DNA of 57,188 nt from Rhodococcus maanshanensis NBRC 100610 (GTDB taxonomy: Bacteria; Actinomycetota; Actinomycetes; Mycobacteriales; Mycobacteriaceae): positions 1 to 57,188 of the forward strand of contig NZ_BCXA01000049.1 in assembly GCF_001894865.1 (NCBI RefSeq). The letters are read 5' to 3'. Positions 50,427-57,188 of the stretch are shown here, piece by piece (position 1 is the first letter of the stretch; each line of letters opens with the position of its first letter). Under the pieces are notes generated by a model. That model was not told where the DNA came from and did no database searches. It saw only the letters and a program-made list of their open reading frames with translations. A program made the position numbers and the translations under genes.

Positions 50427-51455
50427 TTACTCAGCATCCGCCGAGAGCAGCTCGTGACACCGGTCGAGCCTCCCGAGCCACCACTGTGCGCGGTCCGGCG
50501 AGGCCGACAGGCCTGCCACCCGCTCCGGGTCCGGCACGACCGCCGAGGCAGGCAGCGCCCCGTCCACCATCGTGCGCGGCGCCGCGACGTCGGCCTCGAA
50601 CAGACCGCCGGTGCCGAGCCCGCAGGCGTACTCCAGCTCGGGCAGCGCGGCCGCCGCCGCCAGTCCCGCACCCATCCCGACCGCGGAGTCCAGCGCGCTC
50701 GAGACCACCACCGGCACACCGTGTCCCGCCAACTCCGCGGCGAGACGCAGCAGTGCCCGCATGCCGCCGAGGGGCGCGACCTTCACCACTGCCACGTCCG
50801 CACCGCCCGCGCGCACGACCCTCATCGGATCCTCGGCCCGGCGTATGCTCTCGTCCGCGGCGATCGGCACCCGCACGCGGCCCGAGGCCGCCGCGTGATC
50901 GGCAAGGCGCCTGCGCAATTCGACCAGTTCTTGCACGGAGGCGCACGGCTGCTCCGCGTACTGGAGGGGGCCGTCCGAGGACAGCGCCAGCAACGCCTCC
51001 TCCGCCTCGTCGAGACTCCACCCGCCGTTCGCGTCGACCCGCACGTGCTCGACGTGCGCACGGACCGCGGCGACCCGCGCAAGGTCCTCGGCGAGCGACT
51101 GCCCTCGCTCGGCGACCTTCACCTTCGCCGTCCGCGCGCCGGGGAACCGGGACAGGATCTCGGGCACCCGCGCCGCCTCGACCGCGGGCACTGTCGCGTT
51201 GACGGGCACCGTCGCCCGCACCGCCGCGGGCGGGCCAAGCCATGCGGCCTCGATCGCCGAGCGCAGCCACGCGGCGGCCTCGGCGTCGGCGTATTCGGGG
51301 AAGGGGGCGAACTCGCCGTAGCCGGCGGGCCCGCGCAGTAGCAGCACCTCGCGAGTGGTGATGCCGCGGAATCGGACTCGCATCGGCAGGCTCACCACTG
51401 CGGCGCCCGCACGTAGCTCGGCCAGCGGCGGCAGCGACATCGGTTCGCCACTCAT
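50427..51455 (-). CDS. menC: o-Succinylbenzoate synthase MenC
   Basis: 342 residues, enolase superfamily. The KxK base is in RTAKVKVAERG; metal ligands are in VRVDANGGW, LQYAEQP and PIAADES; the second base lysine is in DVAVVKVAPLGG. MenC dehydrates SHCHC to o-succinylbenzoate. The ATG at 51453-51455 overlaps the comB-like stop (ATGA), so the two are translationally coupled. It is separated from menD and menB by unrelated genes but lies in the same 20-kb menaquinone region. Confidence 0.94.
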   Translation of the reverse strand: MSGEPMSLPPLAELRAGAAVVSLPMRVRFRGITTREVLLLRGPAGYGEFAPFPEYADAEAAAWLRSAIEAAWLGPPAAVRATVPVNATVPAVEAARVPEILSRFPGARTAKVKVAERGQSLAEDLARVAAVRAHVEHVRVDANGGWSLDEAEEALLALSSDGPLQYAEQPCASVQELVELRRRLADHAAASGRVRVPIAADESIRRAEDPMRVVRAGGADVAVVKVAPLGGMRALLRLAAELAGHGVPVVVSSALDSAVGMGAGLAAAAALPELEYACGLGTGGLFEADVAAPRTMVDGALPASAVVPDPERVAGLSASPDRAQWWLGRLDRCHELLSADAE

Positions 51456-52240
51456 GACGAGGCGTCCACGAACGCCTCGCCCCGCAGCAACGGGACCACG
51501 GCGCTGGTGTCGAGTTCGGCGGCGATGTCGACATCGTCGCCGAATCCCTTGTCCACGAGCTCCCTGCCGCTCGCGCAGTCACGCAGCCTCGCCTGCAGGT
51601 CACCCTCGGCCGCGGCGAAGGCCTCGGCGGCCGCGCGGGCCTCGGGCGAGGCCGCCTCCGCCTCGAGCGCCCCCAGCGCACGCAGCACCGCGCCAGCACC
51701 CCAGAGATCCTCCAGGCCGGGACGGATGGCCCCGTCCGGCCAGCGCTCCCCCGCCGCGACCACCGCCACCCGGGGCGGTCCGGCCGCGCCGACCCGCGCC
51801 GAGAGCCAGCGCGCCACGGCGGTGGCGTTGCGCAGCGAGGCCCCAACCACGTCGACCCCGGCATCGGCCAGCCCGAAGCACAGCGCGGAACCGTTCGGGG
51901 ACGGCAGCACCAGCCTGTTCCCGCCGACATCGGTGAGCCCGCCACGGCCGAAGGCGGCGCGGACCGACACGGGCGAGAGGCTCACCTCGCCCGGCACGGC
52001 GCGCGATCGGCCGACCGCAACCGTCGCCCCCCGTTCGGCTGCGTAGCCTGCGGCGGACTCGGGGTCCCATCGGTAGGGGTAGACGCTGACGCCACCGTCG
52101 AGCGCGACGGTCAGCGTCGTGGTGAAGGACAGCACATCGACGACGACCGCGACGTCGCAGTCCTCGATCAGGGCCGCGGCGCCCGTTGGTCCCCAGTCGA
52201 ACCGGAGTCGGTACGCACCCTGACGGTGAGCGGCAAGCAT
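51452..52240 (-). CDS. 2-Phosphosulfolactate phosphatase-like protein (ComB family)
   Basis: 262 residues with the ComB fold signature: AVVVDVLSFTTTLTVALDGG near the N-terminus, LPSPNGSALCFGLADAGVDVVGASLRNATAVARWL in the middle (the NGS loop and ASLRN motif), and VVAAGERWPDG. ComB removes phosphate from 2-phosphosulfolactate in coenzyme M synthesis in archaea; bacterial homologues have no settled role. It starts 22 bp after the hotdog gene and overlaps menC, so the three form one operon. A role near menaquinone synthesis is only contextual. Confidence 0.8.
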   Translation of the reverse strand: MLAAHRQGAYRLRFDWGPTGAAALIEDCDVAVVVDVLSFTTTLTVALDGGVSVYPYRWDPESAAGYAAERGATVAVGRSRAVPGEVSLSPVSVRAAFGRGGLTDVGGNRLVLPSPNGSALCFGLADAGVDVVGASLRNATAVARWLSARVGAAGPPRVAVVAAGERWPDGAIRPGLEDLWGAGAVLRALGALEAEAASPEARAAAEAFAAAEGDLQARLRDCASGRELVDKGFGDDVDIAAELDTSAVVPLLRGEAFVDASS

Positions 52241-52262
52241 GCTGTCATCCTCGCACCCGACC

Positions 52263-52919
52263 TCAGGGCTGACCGGGCAGCAACACCACCATCAGCGCCT
52301 CGCAGTCGGCGAGCAGCGTGCCCTCGGCGTCGACGAGCCGGGCGCTGACGAAGGTCTTGCGGCCCTCGACCCTGTCCACCTGCCCCTCGACGGTGAGCTG
52401 GGTGTTGATCGGGGTGATCTTGCGATAGTTGACGTGCAGATAGCCGGTCCGGCTGATCGGGCGGCCGTACGCGTGCGTGACCATCCCGAACAGGTCGTCG
52501 AAGAGCAGCGGCAGCGTGCCGCCGTGCGCGGCCCCGTTGCCGCCCATGTGGAAACGGCGGAACTCGCCGGTCGACCGCACGCCGGTCTCGTCGAACTTCT
52601 CGATGGTCCACGGCATCATCAGCAGGCTGCCGCGACCGGGCAGACCCATCGAACGCCCAGCCGGCTGCTGCCCCTCGGGGACCCGGTGCGGTTCCAGCAG
52701 CGCGACGAGGGCCTCGGCCTGCTCGGCGGCCTGCCTGACGACGTCCGCGGGCGGCGCTGTCGACACACCCAGGTCCTGGATCGTGCGCAGCGCCTCGACG
52801 AGCCGTCCGAAGTCCGGGCCACCGTTGTCCTCGGCGGCCCGGTACACGGGGAATCCACCGTGCTGCTCGTAGTCGTCGACGTCGCCCCTGCCCCGGCCCC
52901 GTTCCACCTGCTCGCTCAT
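52263..52919 (-). CDS. Hotdog-fold acyl-CoA thioesterase (PaaI/4HBT type), possible DHNA-CoA thioesterase
   Basis: 218 residues. About 90 residues of helical N-terminus precede a single hotdog domain with RFHMGGNGAAHGGTLPLLFD, the HGG motif and acidic residue of PaaI/MenI-type thioesterases, and GYLHVNYRKITPIN. The ATG at 52917-52919 (MSEQVERGRG) was chosen from a longer open frame. It is first in an operon with comB-like and menC, and divergent from menB, 93 bp away. Menaquinone synthesis needs hydrolysis of 1,4-dihydroxy-2-naphthoyl-CoA, the MenB product; this context makes the protein a good candidate, but specificity is unproven. Confidence 0.8.
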   Translation of the reverse strand: MSEQVERGRGRGDVDDYEQHGGFPVYRAAEDNGGPDFGRLVEALRTIQDLGVSTAPPADVVRQAAEQAEALVALLEPHRVPEGQQPAGRSMGLPGRGSLLMMPWTIEKFDETGVRSTGEFRRFHMGGNGAAHGGTLPLLFDDLFGMVTHAYGRPISRTGYLHVNYRKITPINTQLTVEGQVDRVEGRKTFVSARLVDAEGTLLADCEALMVVLLPGQP

Positions 52920-53012
52920 AGCTGCACGGTAAGCCCGGCGGGGGTGCGTCGCGCCTGCCGGGGTCGCGGCCGTGCGGCCACCGCCGCGATGCGGGGCATA
53001 TCCTTGGCGATC

Positions 53013-53906
<894 letters not shown>

Positions 53907-53908
53907 GC

Positions 53909-55048
53909 CTACAGCCCGAGCGCCTGACGCAGCGTGGGCCACGCCTTGGGCAGCCTGTCGTTCCAGTAGGCCCAGGCGTGCACGCCGGTCACCTCGTAGT
54001 CGACGGTGGCCGGGATGCCCAGCTCGCGCAGCTTCTTGTCCAGCCGCCTCGTGCACTGATTCGCCGCCGCCTCGATGCCGCCGCCGACGAAGATCCGTTC
54101 GGCGTCGGTGCCGGGGCCCTCGTGCTCGCCCACGATTCCCGTGCCGACCGACAGGTAGATGGGCTTGCCGCGCAACGCCTCCGCGTTACGGACCGTGTCG
54201 TGCGCGCCCCACTCGGGACCTCCTGGCACACCCCACATCTTGGCCGGGTCGCCGCCGCGGGAGGACACTGTGACCTGCGTGCTCAGCCGGCCCACATCGT
54301 CGGTGGTCGAGTAGCACCCGCTGAAGACCGCGATGCCGCGGTACAGGTCGGGGCGCCGGTGCGCGAGCATCATCGCGCCCTGTGCGCCCATCGAGGTGCC
54401 CGCGATCGCGTTGACGCCGTTGGTCTTCAGCCGGGCGTTGATCAGCGGCGGCAGCTCCTTGGTGAGGAAGGTCTCCCACTTGTGCAGCCCGACCTTCGGA
54501 TCACTCTCGTCCCAGTCGGTGTAGAGGCTGGCCACCCCACCGTTGGTCAGGACCACATTGATGTTCTTGTCGGCGAAGAACTTCGGCGCGTCGGTCATGT
54601 ACATCCAGGCGCTCTGGTCCTCGCCGGCGCCGACGCCCTCGAGCATGTACAAGGTGGGCCGGGAGCTGTCCGCGGCAAGCAGCACGTCCACGCCGACCTC
54701 GCGGCGCAGGGCGGGCGAGGCGATGAGGAAGCGCGCGACCCGCTCCGAGGCGAACTTCTCCGAGACGATTGCCGGGGTGACGATGTCGTCGCGCAGCGGG
54801 GGTATCGGCCCCGGATCGTCCCGCCACGACTCGGGCATCGTCGACCCGGAGGTGACGCTGCCCGAATCCGAGCTGCCGAGGTCCGAGCTGCCGCCAAGGC
54901 TGCCCGAGTCCGAGCTGCCCGCGCTCCCGGAATCACTGCCCGTGCCCGGCGCCGCGACGGCCTCGCCCGACCCGGCCAGTACCGCGACCGCGACCGCGAC
55001 CACACCCACCGCCCTGCCCCACCCAGGACGACGACACGCGAAATTCAT
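53909..55048 (-). CDS. Secreted esterase of the antigen 85 / mycolyltransferase-like family
   Basis: 379 residues. A signal peptide (VGVVAVAVAVLAGSGEAVAA, about 14-33) is followed by a Ser/Asp/Gly repeat-like linker (about 36-72) and an alpha/beta hydrolase domain with nucleophile elbow IAGTSMGAQGAMM and C-terminal His in VTGVHAWAYWNDRLPKAWP. The MYMTDAPKFFADKNINVVLTNGG-type layout resembles corynebacterial and nocardial mycolyltransferases of the esterase D/antigen 85 superfamily, which move mycolates onto trehalose or arabinogalactan. The ATG at 55046-55048 has GGGGGAG just upstream. Mycolyl transfer rather than plain esterase activity is inferred. Confidence 0.82.
   Translation of the reverse strand: MNFACRRPGWGRAVGVVAVAVAVLAGSGEAVAAPGTGSDSGSAGSSDSGSLGGSSDLGSSDSGSVTSGSTMPESWRDDPGPIPPLRDDIVTPAIVSEKFASERVARFLIASPALRREVGVDVLLAADSSRPTLYMLEGVGAGEDQSAWMYMTDAPKFFADKNINVVLTNGGVASLYTDWDESDPKVGLHKWETFLTKELPPLINARLKTNGVNAIAGTSMGAQGAMMLAHRRPDLYRGIAVFSGCYSTTDDVGRLSTQVTVSSRGGDPAKMWGVPGGPEWGAHDTVRNAEALRGKPIYLSVGTGIVGEHEGPGTDAERIFVGGGIEAAANQCTRRLDKKLRELGIPATVDYEVTGVHAWAYWNDRLPKAWPTLRQALGL
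54858..54945. repeat. Imperfect short tandem repeat encoding a Ser-rich linker
   Basis: On the plus strand the core TCCGAGCTGCC recurs three times (near 54867, 54882 and 54909) within a stretch encoding SDSGS/GSSDLG-type sequence on the minus strand. Repeats of this kind expand and contract easily and form a flexible linker between the signal peptide and the esterase domain. Confidence 0.6.
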
Positions 55049-55236
55049 GGACTCCCCCAGTCTCGATGATGTCGATCGGAATCGGGCACCAGCCGGCCCG
55101 GACCGCCGGACTCCTGAGCGGCGGTACCGATCGCCGAGACGGTACCGCGTTCGGTCGAGCCGCACAGGCGAATTCGTTCCCCCCTGTCACGAATCTCTCA
55201 CCCGCGACCGAACACGGGATCAGGCACACTGAACGC

Positions 55237-55686
55237 ATGGGCGTCGACCGCGAAAAGCCTGCACCCGAGCACCGTCGACCGGACGGTGTCACCGACGCCG
55301 AGGTCGCCGCCGCCGGACGGGTCTCCGAGGCCCTCGAGACGGTCGAACGCGCCCGAGGGCATCTGTACGGGTTTCACCAACTCATCGGACACGCGCACCT
55401 GCAGCTCGCCGAGGCCGTCGACATGCTGCGGGCGGCCGGCCACGGGGAGCGGGCCGACAAGCTGATGGAGGAGCTGGTCGGCCGCAACGTGCTCGCGGGC
55501 CGCTGGACATTTCAGGTGGTCGAGGAGTTCGACGACGGCTACTGGTCGGAATTCCGCGACCAGGAGCGGGCGGTGCGTGAGGAACTGCTCGGCGGACGCA
55601 GGCACCTCTACGAGGCTGAGATGAAGCAGCACAGACGGACACCGGGCAGGGCAGGGCACGAGGCCCGGCCCGCGGAGCAGGAGTGA
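55237..55686 (+). CDS. Conserved hypothetical protein (Rv0543c-like)
   Basis: 149 residues, soluble, rich in helix. APEHRRPDGVTDAEVAAAGR opens it, and ALETVERARGHLYGFHQLIG, GRNVLAGRWTFQVVEEFDDG and GGRRHLYEAEMKQHRRTPGR are likely conserved blocks. A protein of this look sits near menB and menE in M. tuberculosis. The ATG at 55237 was chosen by protein content; no ribosome-binding site is clear, so it may be leaderless. The next gene begins within its last codons. Function unknown; several conserved His and Arg residues could bind a ligand. Confidence 0.75.
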   Translation: MGVDREKPAPEHRRPDGVTDAEVAAAGRVSEALETVERARGHLYGFHQLIGHAHLQLAEAVDMLRAAGHGERADKLMEELVGRNVLAGRWTFQVVEEFDDGYWSEFRDQERAVREELLGGRRHLYEAEMKQHRRTPGRAGHEARPAEQE

Positions 55687-56078
55687 GCATGGAGATTCTG
55701 AGCAGCCGGACGATCCTGCGGCCGGCCGACTATCCGACGACCCTGGCGTTCTACGCGCAGACCCTGGAGCTCGCGGTCGCGCGCGAGTATCCGGGCGGCA
55801 CGGTGTTCTTCGCCGGACAGGGATTGATCGAGGTCGCCGCCCACGGCGGATCCGGCGTGAGCACCCGCTTCGACGGCGCACTCTGGTTTCAGGTTCGCGA
55901 CCTCACGGCCACGCAGACGGAACTGGTGCTCAAGGGCGTGCAGATCATCCGGGAAGCACGGCAGGAACCGTGGGGCCTGCACGAGATGTGGATCGCCGAC
56001 CCGGACGGCGTCCCGATCGTGCTGGTACAGATCCCGGCGGACCACCCGATCCGGAGAGACGGCCGCCCGGCCCCCTAG
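55683..56078 (+). CDS. Glyoxalase/VOC-family protein
   Basis: 131 residues, one VOC (vicinal oxygen chelate) module pair: ILRPADYPTTLAFYAQTLEL opening, LIEVAAHGGSG, ALWFQVRDLTATQTELVLKG and IADPDGVPIVLVQIP at the end, the typical DPDGN-like finish with V in place of N. The usual first metal ligand His is not evident, so it may be a binding or resistance-type VOC protein rather than an enzyme. A GTG at 55683 overlaps the previous stop (GTGA); an ATG six bases on, preceded by AGGAG, is an alternative. A glyoxalase-like gene lies near menB in mycobacteria as well. Confidence 0.83.
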   Translation: MSMEILSSRTILRPADYPTTLAFYAQTLELAVAREYPGGTVFFAGQGLIEVAAHGGSGVSTRFDGALWFQVRDLTATQTELVLKGVQIIREARQEPWGLHEMWIADPDGVPIVLVQIPADHPIRRDGRPAP

Positions 56079-56183
56079 CGAGGCGTCGGACCGGATCTCT
56101 CGGCGCGGCAACGTTGACGGCCACGGATCGGGCGCCGCTCCGTGGGGCGGGTCGCTCCCGCGCCCCACGGTGCGCCGGGTGTC

Positions 56184-56540
56184 CTAGGCCGCGCGCAGTG
56201 CCTCGGCGATCTGGTCGGCCTGGGCCTGGCCCTCGTACAGCTGGCGCAGCAGCCACAGCCGCAGCACCCTGGCGACGGCTCCGGCGAGATACAGCGCCGC
56301 GCCGATCACGGTGACGGCGAGCAGCCCGGTCGCCAGGATCTGGTACGAGGCGATGTTGCGCAGGTCGTCCTGGGTGAGTGAGGACAGGTAGACGACGAAG
56401 GCCGCCACCGCCCCACCGATCATCAGCACCAGGCCGAGCACCCGGGCCGCGCCGTCGCCGCGCGACCGACCGGTCTTGAGCTTGAGCTCCGCGACGTCGT
56501 TCTTGAACTGCGCGCGACGCTCCTCCGCGAGTGCGGTCAT
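56184..56540 (-). CDS. Small two-helix membrane protein next to ABC transporter
   Basis: 118 residues from the ATG at 56538-56540, which lies six bases after GGAGG; an ATG two codons upstream overlaps the ATPase stop but abuts the ribosome-binding site. A charged N-terminus (ALAEERRAQFKNDVAELKLK) precedes two hydrophobic segments (VLGLVLMIGGAVAAFVVYL, and ILATGLLAVTVIGAALYLAG) and an amphipathic tail (LLRQLYEGQAQADQIAEAL). Translationally coupled to the LivF-like gene, so it may accompany the transporter. I do not recognise a named family. Confidence 0.7.
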   Translation of the reverse strand: MTALAEERRAQFKNDVAELKLKTGRSRGDGAARVLGLVLMIGGAVAAFVVYLSSLTQDDLRNIASYQILATGLLAVTVIGAALYLAGAVARVLRLWLLRQLYEGQAQADQIAEALRAA

Positions 56541-56542
56541 CG

Positions 56543-57188
56543 TCATCCTCCTAGATAGCTTGTGGATAGTTCACGGTCGATTTCGTGCGGGTCCCCGGTC
56601 CGGACCACGCGCCCCTGCAGCATCAGCGCCGCCGAGGTCGCGATCGGCAGCACCGCCCTGGCGAACTGCTCGGCGACCAGGATCGAGAGCCCCTCCCCTG
56701 CGAGCTGAGCGACGATCTCGTACATCTCGGTGACCACTCGCGGCGCGAGCCCCATCGAGAGCTCGTCGAGCAGCAGCACCGTCGGTGCGGTGCCGAGCGC
56801 CCGAGAGAGGGCGAGCATCTGCTGCTCGCCGCCGGACATCGATCCGGCCAACTGGCCACGCCGCTTCCCGAGCACCGGGAAGCGTTGGTACGCGGCCTCT
56901 TCGAGCGCCCGCAGGCTCGTCCCCGTGCCCGTCGCCACCCAGAGGTTCTCCCGCACGGTGAGGTTGGGGAAGACACCGCGGCCCTCGGGGATGGTGCAGA
57001 CCCCCAGCCGTGCCAGGTCGGCGGCGTCGGCACCGTTGACCACCCGTCCGGCGAGCCGGAACTCACCCTGTTCGACGGGCAGGATGCCGGAGCAGATCTT
57101 CAGCGTCGAGGTCTTCCCGCCGCCGTTGGGTCCCAGCAGCGCGACCACGGCGCCCGGGTGCAGCGCGAGGCTCACCCCGTGCAGCACC
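56543..57188 (-). CDS. Branched-chain amino acid-type ABC transporter ATPase, LivF-like (5' end outside window)
   Basis: At least 214 residues are inside the window; the start lies beyond its edge. Walker A GPNGGGKTS, Q-loop-proximal CTIPEGRGVFPNLTVRENL (the LivF-type EGR and FPxLTVxENL pattern), signature SMSGGEQQMLALSRAL, Walker B VLLLDELSMGLAP and the H-loop position occupied by EQF (ILVAEQFARAVL), which is normal for LivF. These ATPases drive uptake of branched-chain amino acids, urea or related solutes. LivG, permease and binding-protein genes are expected beyond the window. The end overlaps the small membrane protein gene. Confidence 0.9.
   Translation of the reverse strand, partial: VLHGVSLALHPGAVVALLGPNGGGKTSTLKICSGILPVEQGEFRLAGRVVNGADAADLARLGVCTIPEGRGVFPNLTVRENLWVATGTGTSLRALEEAAYQRFPVLGKRRGQLAGSMSGGEQQMLALSRALGTAPTVLLLDELSMGLAPRVVTEMYEIVAQLAGEGLSILVAEQFARAVLPIATSAALMLQGRVVRTGDPHEIDRELSTSYLGG

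Overview
The window is high-GC DNA from a mycolic-acid-producing actinobacterium of the Mycobacteriales (Nocardia/Rhodococcus/Tsukamurella type). The sequence reasons are: a complete mce operon with its own Mkl/MceG ATPase; mycolate dehydratase genes hadA-hadB beside rpmG, tRNA-Trp, secE and nusG; a ferredoxin-fused FprB; a menaquinone pathway that includes MenJ; MgtA-type mannosyltransferase; an IdeR-like iron box; and frequent GTG/TTG starts and ATGA/GTGA overlaps. Gene order follows two M. tuberculosis blocks I recall (about Rv0635-Rv0668 and Rv0543c-Rv0563), so the replicon is almost certainly the chromosome. I cannot fix the genus from sequence alone.

Layout. 1-4.9 kb: end of a MarR regulator, SixA phosphatase, a quinone oxidoreductase divergent from an acyl-ACP thioesterase, fprB, and a small membrane protein. 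4.9-12.5 kb: rpoC and rpoB (minus strand). 12.9-24.5 kb: one long minus-strand mce operon (mkl, yrbEA, yrbEB, mceA-F, two mce-associated genes) with stop/start overlaps through most of it; two clear palindromes lie upstream of mkl. 24.8-32.4 kb: rplL and rplJ (long leader with an attenuator-like hairpin), an MFS exporter on the plus strand, rplA, rplK, nusG, secE, tRNA-Trp, hadB, hadA, rpmG, and tRNA-Met, -Thr and -Tyr. 32.5-36.6 kb: yajQ, htpX, a polyprenyl diphosphate synthase and menJ.

36.6-43.4 kb is the accessory-looking part. It holds two paralogous sets of a large P-loop NTPase/LuxR regulator followed by a stand-alone zinc-ribbon/OB-fold (DUF35) protein. One set also has an alpha/beta hydrolase. 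The sets share a 21-bp imperfect dyad at the same distance from the downstream start codon, and one carries four 30-bp tandem repeats. This is the best candidate here for an undescribed regulatory system.

43.4-57.2 kb: menG, mgtA, a small membrane protein, menD, a siderophore-interacting flavoprotein with an IdeR-like box, a secreted SGNH hydrolase, a conserved hypothetical, then menC-comB-hotdog thioesterase divergent from menB, a secreted antigen-85-like esterase, a conserved hypothetical with a VOC protein, and a small membrane protein coupled to the end of a LivF-type ABC ATPase cut by the window edge.

Together the window covers transcription and translation machinery, envelope lipid import (Mce) and synthesis (HadAB, MgtA, mycolyltransferase-like esterase), and most steps of menaquinone synthesis (menD, menC, menB, prenyl chain, menG, menJ, and a possible DHNA-CoA thioesterase). 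Family names come from recognising conserved motifs by eye; no database search was run.
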